Below are positions 45,688 to 55,200 of a stretch of DNA of 64,000 bases, in pieces. The stretch is taken from assembly GCF_048544455.1 (NCBI RefSeq), contig NC_133532.1, forward strand, positions 81,609,156-81,673,155. The letters are read 5' to 3'. The DNA comes from Silene latifolia (taxonomy: Eukaryota > Streptophyta > Magnoliopsida > Caryophyllales > Caryophyllaceae). The translations under genes and the position numbers were made by a program. The notes under the pieces are model-generated. The model made no database searches and had not been told where the DNA came from. It saw nothing but the letters and a program-made list of their open reading frames with translations. Within the stretch, counting starts at the first letter, position 1. Every line of letters begins with the position of its first letter.

Positions 45688-48600
45688 CACTACAACAGAT
45701 AATAGCTTTTGTGGCGTTTAATTTGTATTTTAACGGCATTTATAAATGCCACAAAACGTTTTAACAGCATTAAGTCTTTTGCCGCAAGATCCAATGTCGG
45801 GAGAAGTCCTCGTGGCATTTATTGGATATGCCTGTGAAAGCCAATATAAATGCCATGCTATCACAAATTTCGAGATTGCTCTATAACTGCATTTTAATTG
45901 ATTTCCCTCTTAAAAATAATTAATTAATATTACACATTATTCTTTTTTCTTGTTATAGTTTTTGTTTATGCATTACTGTTCAACAACCTTTCAAGCTTTT
46001 GAGATTGCTTTTTTTTTTTAAAATAAAATGCAAATATTTAAAAAAAAAATAAAAAATAAAAAGACTTACAAAATAACAACCTTAATGGAATATAGAACTT
46101 TCATATATCAGTGTCTTACAAAAGCCTTATATAAATTTGAGCTCAGTACATTAACAAAAGCCAATTTACTACAGAATTAACATAAGGCTCAATATAAATA
46201 ACATGTACTCCAACATTCACAAAAGCTTCCATTGACATCCATGATCTCGTGCCATATCCAATACTTCCAACTCAATTGCCTGAAGTCGTACCATAGTCAT
46301 CACTTCTAACTTGATTCTAATAAGGCTTCGTGAAAACCAAAATGCCATCTATCCTCCTCCTCATACGTTTAATCCTGGGCAAAAGAAACCCAAAGTCACT
46401 TCCTTCACCCATCAAATACAATCTGTATCTTTTACACATTCAAAACTTACACGCAAAGCAATAATAAGCCAATATGAAGTAGATTTCCACGATCATATCA
46501 CACCCCCTTCATGCGAGAGGGCAATGTTAAAAAAATTAACAATCCAATTTTGAATGTGTCACAAATTTTGAATGTGTCACAGGCTCACGACAACCTGAAA
46601 TTAAATATGTCTAACACCACACAACAAGACAATGATTGTCTTGAAACTTGACGTCACAATAACGGATGGCGTTTTGTGTTGATTACACAACACCAATAAC
46701 TAAATAACATGTTAAACAATCCCAGGCATCTTGAACAAGCAATCTAATATGTAACAATGTAAAATATCAAGAAAAGGACTTACTTTAGTTTTTCTTGTGG
46801 TGTTTATGAGAACTAAATGAAGGATTGCGGCAATGTATAGTTGTGACTGAGAATATCTCTACCAAATAAAGTCATCTTGAGCATGGTTAGCTCCTCTTGC
46901 ATTTTTCTTTGAGCTACGAGATTGTCGTCTTGTATCTTGGCACGTTTATCATTCACCTTCTTTAGCTCAACCTTCAAAAACTTAATTTTTTCATTACATA
47001 AAATGTGAGCAATCATATAGTCCTTCGCTAACAAGTTAAATTAAAATAAAAATTGAATAAACCCTTGATAAAATCAAATACAACAAGTCACCACTCACCT
47101 TTGAAGGAAGCGACAGGCCAAGACGTCACGAAAATGTAGCCAACGGTTCGCCAAAGCTCTGACTATTCAAAGCAAAGTTAAAATTATAACTGAAAGCAAA
47201 GAAAAGGTAAAGTAAAAATCCTAAATTCACAAAAACAAATGTTAGATCTATAATCCAATCAAGCATAGTTATTAGGTGGTCAGAACTCTATATTCAATTT
47301 AGATAAAACTTCAAGGTTAGAAAAGTGTGCGTAAGGGTCGGCTTAGTCATGTTGCAACAAAGATATCATCTATTGAAGAAATTTGTGAGTTAATTAATTA
47401 ATAAGTGCCGTATTAAGAGTGGTATCATCTCCAATGAAACCGTAAGTGTTACAAATCTTACAATTGAACCAAAGAGCGAACCATTGATGGCATGAGTCAA
47501 TTAGCGTATAGTGTATGATTTTGATTCATTGCATTTTGATCGGGAACCAAGCAAAGTGAGTTTTTGACTTCAATGTAAATGAAAACTTCTAATTAACCAA
47601 AGAACTAAGTAAGAAAAAGGACAAAGTTACCAAAAACGGTATCATAGAACACTAGCATTCGTGCGTGCAAGTTTAGATTTCTATAAAGAACTTTTCAATT
47701 TGATCCATAATCATATGCAACATGGATTTCTCTTAAATAACTCGTACTAATAGTACCTACTACGTCCTGGTGAATTTCTTACGTTTTCGTATGCATAAAG
47801 ATCAAAGTATAAAACAAACATATAAAGTTGCCTTTTCTTTTCTCTCTTCTACTTATACAAAAACAATGGTAAAGGATAGGGGTTAAAGATATGTAAAAAG
47901 CCGGGTTCAACAAACGAAACAAAAGGAGCAAGGGAACCTTTGATCCTTCAGCAAACATAATTTTGAAAATAGTTAACCTTCAATGGACGATGCTTAAACT
48001 ATTGAAAGGTGTTAAATTGATGATCTACCTTCTTTAATTTCACTTTAGCAAGGTATCCAGTAGATGGACTCCAATAGCAAAAAGAACCGGTCTTTATAAG
48101 CATAATACAACACTTAGCCTTCAACTTTACTTCAAGCATAAGTGCCAAAAATCACTAGCAAGTAGCAAAGACACCCACTTTGCAAACTAATAGAAGCATA
48201 TGTAGGAATTCATAGGAAAATAGACAAACATCTACACAAATAGCGCCATCAATTAGCATCAACTGCTATAGAAATTCCTCTTTTCAAAGTGAATTTATAT
48301 CACACATAACTTAATTTTCTGATATTATATTTTCTCAAAACACAGGATAAGAAATACACTAATAAAGCGAACACTAAGAAAACAGGTACGAAATTGTATA
48401 CTTTTTTACTCTCTATACTCCACACCATAATAATAAATATATATATAAGTTAATTTTTGATTAGAGAGCATACCACAAACGCTTTTGCTAAGTTAATCAC
48501 CAAATAGCAGTTATACCACAATAATCTGATCCTTAGATCTATCAAAATCGTGCATAGAGTTTGCACTATCAAAGGCAAAACCTAATCTAGCGCACATTTA

Positions 48601-48997
48601 TCCTCAAGCATCTTAATTAAATTGGATTTTTGGTAAAGTGGGCTTAAACATAAACAAACATACCTTTAATTTTGCAGCTTGATGTGTTTCCTTTGCTCTC
48701 TAGTCGATGGATTTAGTCAATTAGCAAAAAGATGATGCAGTGAGGGAGTATGAGGTTAGGTTTAGCACATACGGAGTATGATTTAAGCGTTTTGGGGCTT
48801 TTTTTTTTCAATTTGAAAAGGTAATTTGAGAAATGACCGCCAGATAGAAAAAATTGTGCGCGCCGAAGTGCCTAAAATGTTATAAGGCGGCATTTCAGCT
48901 AAATGTCAGGTTAAATGCCACAATAAGTACACTTAAGGTGGCATTTATACTTTGTGCTGTTAGATAAATGCTGTCTAATATTAGATTTGTTGTAGTG
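45688..48997. mobile_element. Third CACTA transposon, non-autonomous (TSD GAT)
   Basis: Starts CACTACAACAGATAATAGC and ends TTAGATTTGTTGTAGTG; GAT is duplicated at 45685-45687 and 48998-49000. The empty site TACTTGGATCCTAATTCATC is present in the 5' Copia LTR near 38228. Subterminal zones repeat AAATGCCAC / GTGGCATTT. 3.3 kb with one small coiled-coil ORF and no transposase catalytic part. Confidence 0.9.
46813..47034 (-). pseudogene. Coiled-coil remnant of a CACTA accessory ORF
   Basis: The 73-codon frame contains KVELKKVNDKRAKIQDDNLV then AQRKMQEELTMLK, a charged coiled coil like the C-terminus of Transposase_24-type proteins. It is terminated on the right by sequence with an acceptor-like TTTCATT/AG pattern. 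A remnant or chance ORF; the assignment rests on position and composition only. Confidence 0.35.
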
Positions 48998-50586
48998 GAT
49001 CCTAGTTCATCCATTGAGGAAAGCACAAGAACAAGAGAGAATGAGATCTCTCTTGTGCCCAAATAAACCGAAATACCAATGTAAGATAGAGATTTCTTCT
49101 TTAACTATTTTATTGTTTGCATGCATAAGATCACCATTTAATTTTATGACTAAATTAACAAAAACATATATGAATATGTTAGTATATAGATCTACTTTTC
49201 CTTCAAAAGTCACGTAAAGATCCTTTCTAAGATGCCAAACATTGCATTCAACCGGGTGATTAAAGGAGCATTAAAACATGACCATAGGATTCCTTGAGCA
49301 TTAAACCAAGAATTGAAGAGAAAATACCCGGGCAATGGTAACCCCGATCGGGGTTGGGTGTCCCCGATCGGGGACGTGAGATTCTCACTTGTTTACGTTA
49401 CACACTCAAGTCCTATATAAAGGAACCTCGACACAAGTATTTGATACCATCTTTTCTACACACTTTTACATAGAAATTCTCTCTAAATTTAGTAGTTAGT
49501 TTAGGTTAGCTCTTAGTTTAGTTTAGTTTAGATTTACTTTATGTTATTTACATTTCCTATTTACATTTCAAGTTATAAAACAATTTACATTTACAAGTTA
49601 TTTATATTACAAGTATTGTTCTTCCATTTCCATTTCCATTTCCAATTGCAAGGTAATTTCTTATTCATATTTTCATTATGTTTTCATTTATCATTAGTTT
49701 AATTTACATTTCCACCATGTTAGAGTAGTTTCTTTTGTCTAGGGAATGAAAGGAGCCATGCATAAAAAGTATTTGCAAAATGTTAAATTAGGTTGATATA
49801 ATATTGTCTAATTGTTTCTATCACATGTTTGCATCGTCACGTTTAATCTTTGTTTAAAGGCCTTATTCATTGATTAACTTTGTTCATTCGTTCTAAAAGT
49901 CGAGTGGCACGGAATTGAATTAGATTAAGCATGCGTAGTAGGACGACCTAGTCATGGACGAGAGTTTCTCTAGGACCCGGTCTATGGTTGACACTAATAT
50001 CGTAAGGTGGGTGTCTCTAAGCCTAAACAATTAACGATTTATCAACTCATATGTTTAATTTGAGCATTTACATAATTTGCATGTGTGACCCGACCTCTCT
50101 AGATTATTTCTTTATCATTATTGTTTTCTTCCATAATCCAACTAACCAATCAACAAACGATAACCGACCTCAAGGTAAAATTCACTCCATATCGACTAAT
50201 TAACAACTCTCGTCTCTCTGTAGTTCGACCCCTACGTATTACATTCATTTGTTTTGCTAGGGTATAAATATTATCTTTGCATAGGTGTGCGATAGACTAT
50301 CACATCACCTACCCCAAATACACCTACTAACACTAATTAATTATCCATGATGAATTCCCCCAAAAGTTAGGGTTTAAAGACTAGAAAATGAGAGGTCTTT
50401 ACTTACTAGGTGAAGGAGATGAAGAGGAAGGTAGTAGATCTCCTAATCCAAGCTTACATCCCAAGTAGAAGGTGTTTGTGAAGGTTTTAGAGAGAGGGGA
50501 GAGAGTTTGGAGAGATAAGGGGGAAGGTGGAAGTGATTTAGGGTTAGGGAGGAAAGGGATTAAATCACGTGTTCTGAAAAGGTGGC

Positions 50587-50712
50587 ACTCGACCGAGTGC
50601 CGAGTCCACTCGGCCGAGTAGCACTCCACTCGGTCGAGTGGACGCACTAGGTCGAGTGTACCTTTCACTCGACCGAGTAAACCCACTCGATCCGTTGCAA
50701 CACCACTCGGTC
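50587..50712. repeat. CTCG(A/G)(C/T)CGAG palindrome array
   Basis: Seven CACTCG-type words, four of them full palindromes (CTCGACCGAG, CTCGGCCGAG, CTCGGTCGAG, CTCGACCGAG), in about 125 bp of the TGTAAC-type LTR. The cores differ from the TCGATCGA arrays of the Athila-like LTRs but the design is the same. Confidence 0.75.
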
Positions 50713-50839
50713 TAAGCTCAGGTCTAGTGTAAGGCTATCCTTCCCTTCCGAGTGCTCTCTCATCGGTCTAAGTACGGGTCCTACAAAGGCTGGGTATTAC
50801 AAGTTCATTTACCTAGGAATGCCTAGTAAGACTCTTTGT

Positions 50840-51037
50840 TAAATGAGGGTGTTACAGTTCTGTCTCCTTTTACGCCAGTACCCGTTTATCTATATCACAC
50901 TATCTCCCAAACCCGTAGGTATTTTTGTAATTCGTAGGTTTTGGTTTGTAAGCTTGGCAACTGGCTAACTTATGTAGGCTTGTACATTTACTCCAGTTTC
51001 CTTTCAATACAATTAATCGTTGTCAAAAAAAAAAAAA
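50840..51037 (+). repeat. Poly(A)-ended module, copy 1
   Basis: Begins with the last 17 bp of the solo LTR, continues through TTACGCCAGTACCCGTTTAT and CCTTTCAATACAATTAATCG, and ends in a run of 14 A. The ending TTTCAATACAATTAATCGTTG plus poly(A) resembles the 3' end of a plant L1-type LINE. A second copy lies at 51831-52026. Confidence 0.75.
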
Positions 51038-51049
51038 GAATAATGAGAT

Positions 51050-51710
51050 GGCGCCACCGGGTGGTACTTAAACTGAGTGCCACCAAGGGAATAATAGTAA
51101 ATGTTTTGTTTATTTTCACTTTCCTCCAATGAATTCTGAATTTCAAACTAATTAGAAGAAAAGGGTAGTTTAGGAAACATAATTGTACAATGCGTCCGTC
51201 AATGACGCCATCTTTGTAGAAATTTTGCAGCAGTTCTTCAAAACCAAGAAGACCATTGATCTAATCTTTCCATTTGGATCATGAATATGCTCAAGTTTAT
51301 CCTTTATATGATGCGCACAATGATTACCTATAAAAGAAGACTTAAATTCATGTTGTGTGGGTAAGCAGCAGACCTGTCGTCAATTGATCCGATCCGATCG
51401 ATTTTTTTCAATGTCTTCTTTACCGCTTTCGTTGGCTTGTAGATGACGAATTCATTAGATGGAAAACGAGGTTGATTAATAACACAATTTAGCGATGAAG
51501 AAACATAATTACTTGAGAAGATAAATTGTTTTGGTGTAAAATATTATTTAGAAAATTGATTATTAAGAGTTAGATTTTAATTGAATAGATAAAAAAATTA
51601 CATAAATACCCTTAAATAGTTGGCGCAAAAACGAAAATTAACCTTTTTTTTATTTTTCCTTTTTTTATAAATTATGGTGGCGCCGAGATTCGACGCCACC
51701 CGGTGACGCC
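51050..51710. mobile_element. Possible terminal-inverted-repeat element
   Basis: The left end GGCGCCACCGGGTGG and right end inverse GGCGTCACCGGGTGG match over about 35 bp with mismatches in the middle (GCCACC at both inner edges). 661 bp; the interior holds an exon-like frame near 51190-51275 (NDAIFVEILQQFFKTKKTID) of unknown origin. No clear target duplication, so the borders are uncertain. Confidence 0.4.
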
Positions 51711-51732
51711 TTATCACCATCCAAAAAAAAAG

Positions 51733-51830
51733 GTTTGTACACCGTATATTATGTTGGATTTTAAAATGGATAAAAAAAGTGCAAATCTTTTATAGTGTTC
51801 CGATTTGACCCAATCGGTGAGCCGTATGAT
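51733..51830. repeat. Direct repeat, left copy
   Basis: GTTTGTACACCGTATATTAT to GGTGAGCCGTATGAT; repeated at 52027-52128 with a few changes. The two copies bracket the second poly(A)-ended module. Confidence 0.85.
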
Positions 51831-52026
51831 TAAATGAGGGTGTTACAGTTGTGGCTCCTTCTACGCCAGTACCCGTTTATCTATATCACACTATCTCCCA
51901 AACCCATAGGTTTTTTGTAATTCGTAGGTTTTGGTTTGTAAGCTTGGCAAGTGGCTAACTTATGTAAGCTTGTCCATTTACTCTAGTTTCCTTTCAATAC
52001 AGTTAATCGTTGTCAAAAAAAAAAAA
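51831..52026 (+). repeat. Poly(A)-ended module, copy 2
   Basis: About 93% similar by eye to 50840-51037, again starting TAAATGAGGGTGTTACAG and ending in 12 A. It includes the LTR terminus, so it was copied after that LTR had landed beside the module. Confidence 0.8.
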
Positions 52027-52268
52027 GTTTGTACACCGTATATTATGTTGGATTTTAAAATGGATAAAAAAAGTCCCAAATCTTTTATGGTGTATTCCGA
52101 TTTTGACCCAATCGGTGAGCCGTATGATCCAACCCGCTGATCCGTTTGCCCGGATGAATAGTAGTGTTACCAAAGGGAGTGTCAACTATCAAGTGTGTTG
52201 GTGACTGCGACTCTGTGAGGGTCCTTATTTCATCGCTGATGTTGTGCATGACATAAGCCGGCGGAGGC
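52027..52268 (+). promoter_or_regulatory. Upstream region of the FBL11-type gene
   Basis: 242 bp between the last poly(A) tract and the start codon. The first 102 bp duplicate 51733-51830. No clear TATA box; ATTATGTTGGATTTTAAAATGG is the most AT-rich part. The repeat insertions lie within 250 bp of the start codon, so the native promoter has been displaced or the gene uses repeat-derived sequence. Confidence 0.4.
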
Positions 52269-55200
52269 ATGTCTGATGCGACGGTCAGAAGCGATGGCAA
52301 CGGAGGGGACGAATGGGTGGTGGTGGAGTGCAAGGACCCCACTCTCATCGAAGGGTCATCAGATTCCACTCCTCTCTCTCAAACTTCCATCTCTACTTGT
52401 CACATTTCTTCCTGGGACATTCCCACTATTCTCAATCATCAGATTGTCAAAGTCAACATCCTTCGCTCTAGGTTTGCTTTCTCCTTACCATATACTCCTC
52501 TATTCGTCTCAATCCTTTGTTTATCTTTAATTAAAATACAGTTAGTTCTTATGTCGCTTAATTACAGGCTGATTGAAGAGTCTACTTATTTTCGAACACT
52601 ATTTGCCGGGAATTTCAGGTACTTTCTTTTATTTTATGCTGAAATTGAAATTGGACAACTACAACAACAGTATTATCTCAGTTGCTTTGCTGGAAACAGA
52701 CTCTTTTGAATGCCTCTTAGTACAAACTAAAACTAATCACAAATTCTTGGTAAAGACCGTCCTAAATAAGACTGTTTTAAGCAAGACCTACTCTTAATTA
52801 TTAGGTTGTAGCTGTATTTCTCTTGCAATCTCTAGTACCCAACAGAAATTTACGAATGCTTGTGTATGGTATTCTAGTTGAATGAGTAGAAACCAAAATT
52901 CGACTGAGTGTATTCTGATTATTAGTGGCGTGTCCCCCAAAAATTAGGGTTGTATTTTATTCTAGCTAAATGATCAAGGACTTGAGTACAACATGATATG
53001 GAGTATGAATCCATCAATGAATAAACGATTCGTATGTAGGTGAGGCTATTTTATTCTGGTGTGGTTTTGTCTTCGTTACTTGTGAAACTTAAGTGACTTT
53101 GTTAATTCAAATATTATTGTCCAGTAGTTGGCTATTGGAGACAAGTATTCGTTATCCATCGGTTTGTGATACAAAATGACCCACAAAAAGTACATATGCG
53201 GGATTCTTGAAATCTGAAATAGTTGTCAATCGACACAATTTTCATTGTGGGTCATTCCTTAAGGCATTGGAACTCGAATGTTCTCTTTGTTTGGTTAAGT
53301 TTGACTCTATGTTGGTTATTTTAATTTTTTAACTTTAGATTTTGCTCTTATATGTGAACTAATATTGTTAAACTTTTTCTATGGTTACTATTCTTATGGA
53401 GTTAGAACACGCTGACGGGACAATAATTTCATAATGTTTTTTATTATTGGTCTATCCTCGATGCGTTATCGTCTTTTCTTTATTAGACTGATTTGATTGA
53501 TTTTATTCTTATATTAATCCCCTTTAACTCTTTTTGCCTAACAGTGAATCATCAATGTGTAGCATTTCTGTGTACTGGAACCCTGAGATGTTTATACCTA
53601 TATTGAGGTTCATCCATGGATATCACATGGAAATCACGATTTTTAATTTTCTGCCACTCTTTGAGGTCAGTGTTGCCCCTGTTTGGCTGTTTTTGTATAG
53701 TTGAATATTAGTATACACCTGCTTGTAGTCAAATTGTTGCAGTAGCAGAGCGTTCTGGTTTAGTTTCTTTGCCTGTGCCCAATTAGGTAGTTGACATTGT
53801 TCTGAGTCTTCTGACTTAAGTTAGATGCTAGATATGTGTAATATCAACAAGGACAAATAGCTCTACTTTGTAGGTATTGCAGAACTGACTGGCATTGACG
53901 ATGCCAAATAATGGAACTTGATGATGAGAGTTTCCAAAGTATCAGCGTCATCTTTTGCCACCACAATATGATTCTCTCACTGCAATCTTGCAGGCTGCAC
54001 TCTACTTTGGACTAGAAAGGCTTGTCGTTGAATGTAAAACTTGGTTTTGTGATATTATGCTTAAGGAAAGGCTTTCTTCGCAGCAACTTCGTTTGGATGA
54101 TGTTGTTCGTTTTAGGGATTTTGGTTTGGAACACGGTGAGACTTATTCAGCCAACTTCCATGCGTCAAATATGTTTGGTTGAGTGCTCATCTTTTGCATT
54201 AATAACGAATTCATAAGAATCTTTGTACATTGACAGCTGTTGATTGGGTAGTAGAACATTGTACAAGCTACGTCGCGAAAAATTTTGTACGTATCAAAAT
54301 CGACTTTGTTCCTTTGCAAGGGCAATTGACGTGTTTTTCTTTCTTACAATATTTTTCATAGACTGGTTTGATTTGGAAATCATCCTTCCCATTTTTAGTG
54401 TCCCATTCTATTTTGGAAGGATTTCAGGAGAAGTGATGAACTACCTACTCTACCCCTGTATTAATGAGAGCTGAGACCATAACATTGTGGTGGAGATGGT
54501 GATAGCTCATTATCTGGGGGCAATATTGGATGCTTATCTTTTTTCCTTGTTAAATATAAAAGGGGGACAATAAAATTGGGATGGAGGGAATAATTAATTT
54601 TTCAAAATCTTGATTTTGTTATGAGGCCAGGAGTTCCTCCTGGTTTAAAAATGTTAAATCTCAAGAGCACTATGCTAATAATTTTTGTGAGCATTGTGCT
54701 CTATGGCTAATCAACTTTTCTGCTTTTGCTGTTTATGTGTCGTCCCCAAGACATCTATCTCATTACCGCTCCTTTTGGCATTTCTTTTAATCAGATGTGG
54801 GCTATGTCCTGCGACATATTTGTTGACGTTCCATACAGCTTCATTCTTGCATGTGTTAAGCACCCTCATCTGACGGTTTACAGGTTAGTTTTGTCATGAA
54901 CAATTTTTCAGCCTTGACAAATGTACTGTGTGCATACATAATTTTTTCTTGTCATTACAGTGAGAGGCATCTTTGTGAAACGTTACTAGCATGGTCTGCT
55001 GCAAACATGGAAACAAGTGGCTTTGAAGATGTTTGGACTGACAAGTGCAACCAGAAGGATATACAGTCAAGCAAGTGGCCAAACATATTTGAGGAGGTAA
55101 TTTCTATTGTCCAATAAACATAAACTTATTTTCTGATGTTGTTGACGTTCTTTTGCCTGAAACCTCTATGTGGGTACAAAAAAACCAGTAATGAGTATCA

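Larger units (their letters stand above)
37189..49205 (+). mobile_element. Gag-only Copia-type LTR retrotransposon (TSD AAAGT)
   Basis: LTRs 37189-38450 and 44634-49205 (the latter split by a CACTA). AAAGT is duplicated at 37184-37188 and 49206-49210. The interior of about 6.2 kb has a 2.2-kb leader, one gag ORF and 3 kb without any recognisable protease, integrase or reverse transcriptase. This is the layout described for TR-GAG elements, which supply Gag but need pol from a partner. LTRs differ by few changes, so it is young. Confidence 0.9.
44634..49205 (+). repeat. Copia 3' LTR split by CACTA
   Basis: Halves 44634-45687 and 49001-49205 rejoin to about 1.26 kb and closely match 37189-38450; differences cluster in small indels near 44740-44820. 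Confidence 0.9.
32234..50302 (+). mobile_element. Second Athila-like non-autonomous element (TSD CATCA)
   Basis: 5' LTR 32234-33665, primer site 33671-33688, short ORF region, polypurine tract, 3' LTR 36858-37188 plus 49211-50302. CATCA is duplicated at 32229-32233 and 50303-50307. The interior is only 3.2 kb and lacks pol and ORF-1. The two LTRs are nearly identical over their length, so the insertion is recent. It is split by the Copia element at 37189-49205. Confidence 0.92.
36858..50302 (+). repeat. 3' LTR split by the Copia insertion
   Basis: Halves 36858-37188 and 49211-50302 rejoin to 1,423 bp, almost identical to 32234-33665. The palindromes at 49340-49355 and 49360-49375 are both perfect here, whereas one copy in the 5' LTR has a single mismatch. 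TATA box near 49414. Confidence 0.92.
31262..50856 (-). mobile_element. Solo LTR of TGTAACACCC type, split by nested insertions
   Basis: Own sequence is 31262-32233 and 50308-50856 (about 1.5 kb), starting TGTAACACCCCC and ending GAGGGTGTTACA. The flanks share GTTC (31258-31261 and 50857-50860), which supports a target duplication of at least 4 bp. The minus strand is the likely sense. TGTAACACCC ends are common in Tekay-like chromoviruses, but no interior is present to confirm the lineage. It contains an array of CTCG-R-C-CGAG palindromes at 50587-50712. Confidence 0.65.

Noticed and set aside
53874-53993. Possible extra in-frame exon (PPQYDSLTAILQ) before exon 4 of the FBL11-type gene
   Set aside because: The upstream part contains a TAA and the family runs directly from FLPLFE to the next exon; skipping it keeps phase. 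Could be a rare alternative acceptor.
54540-54590. GGGATGGAGGGAATAATT in intron 5 as a Stowaway MITE end
   Set aside because: No matching opposite terminus or TA duplication was found upstream within the intron.
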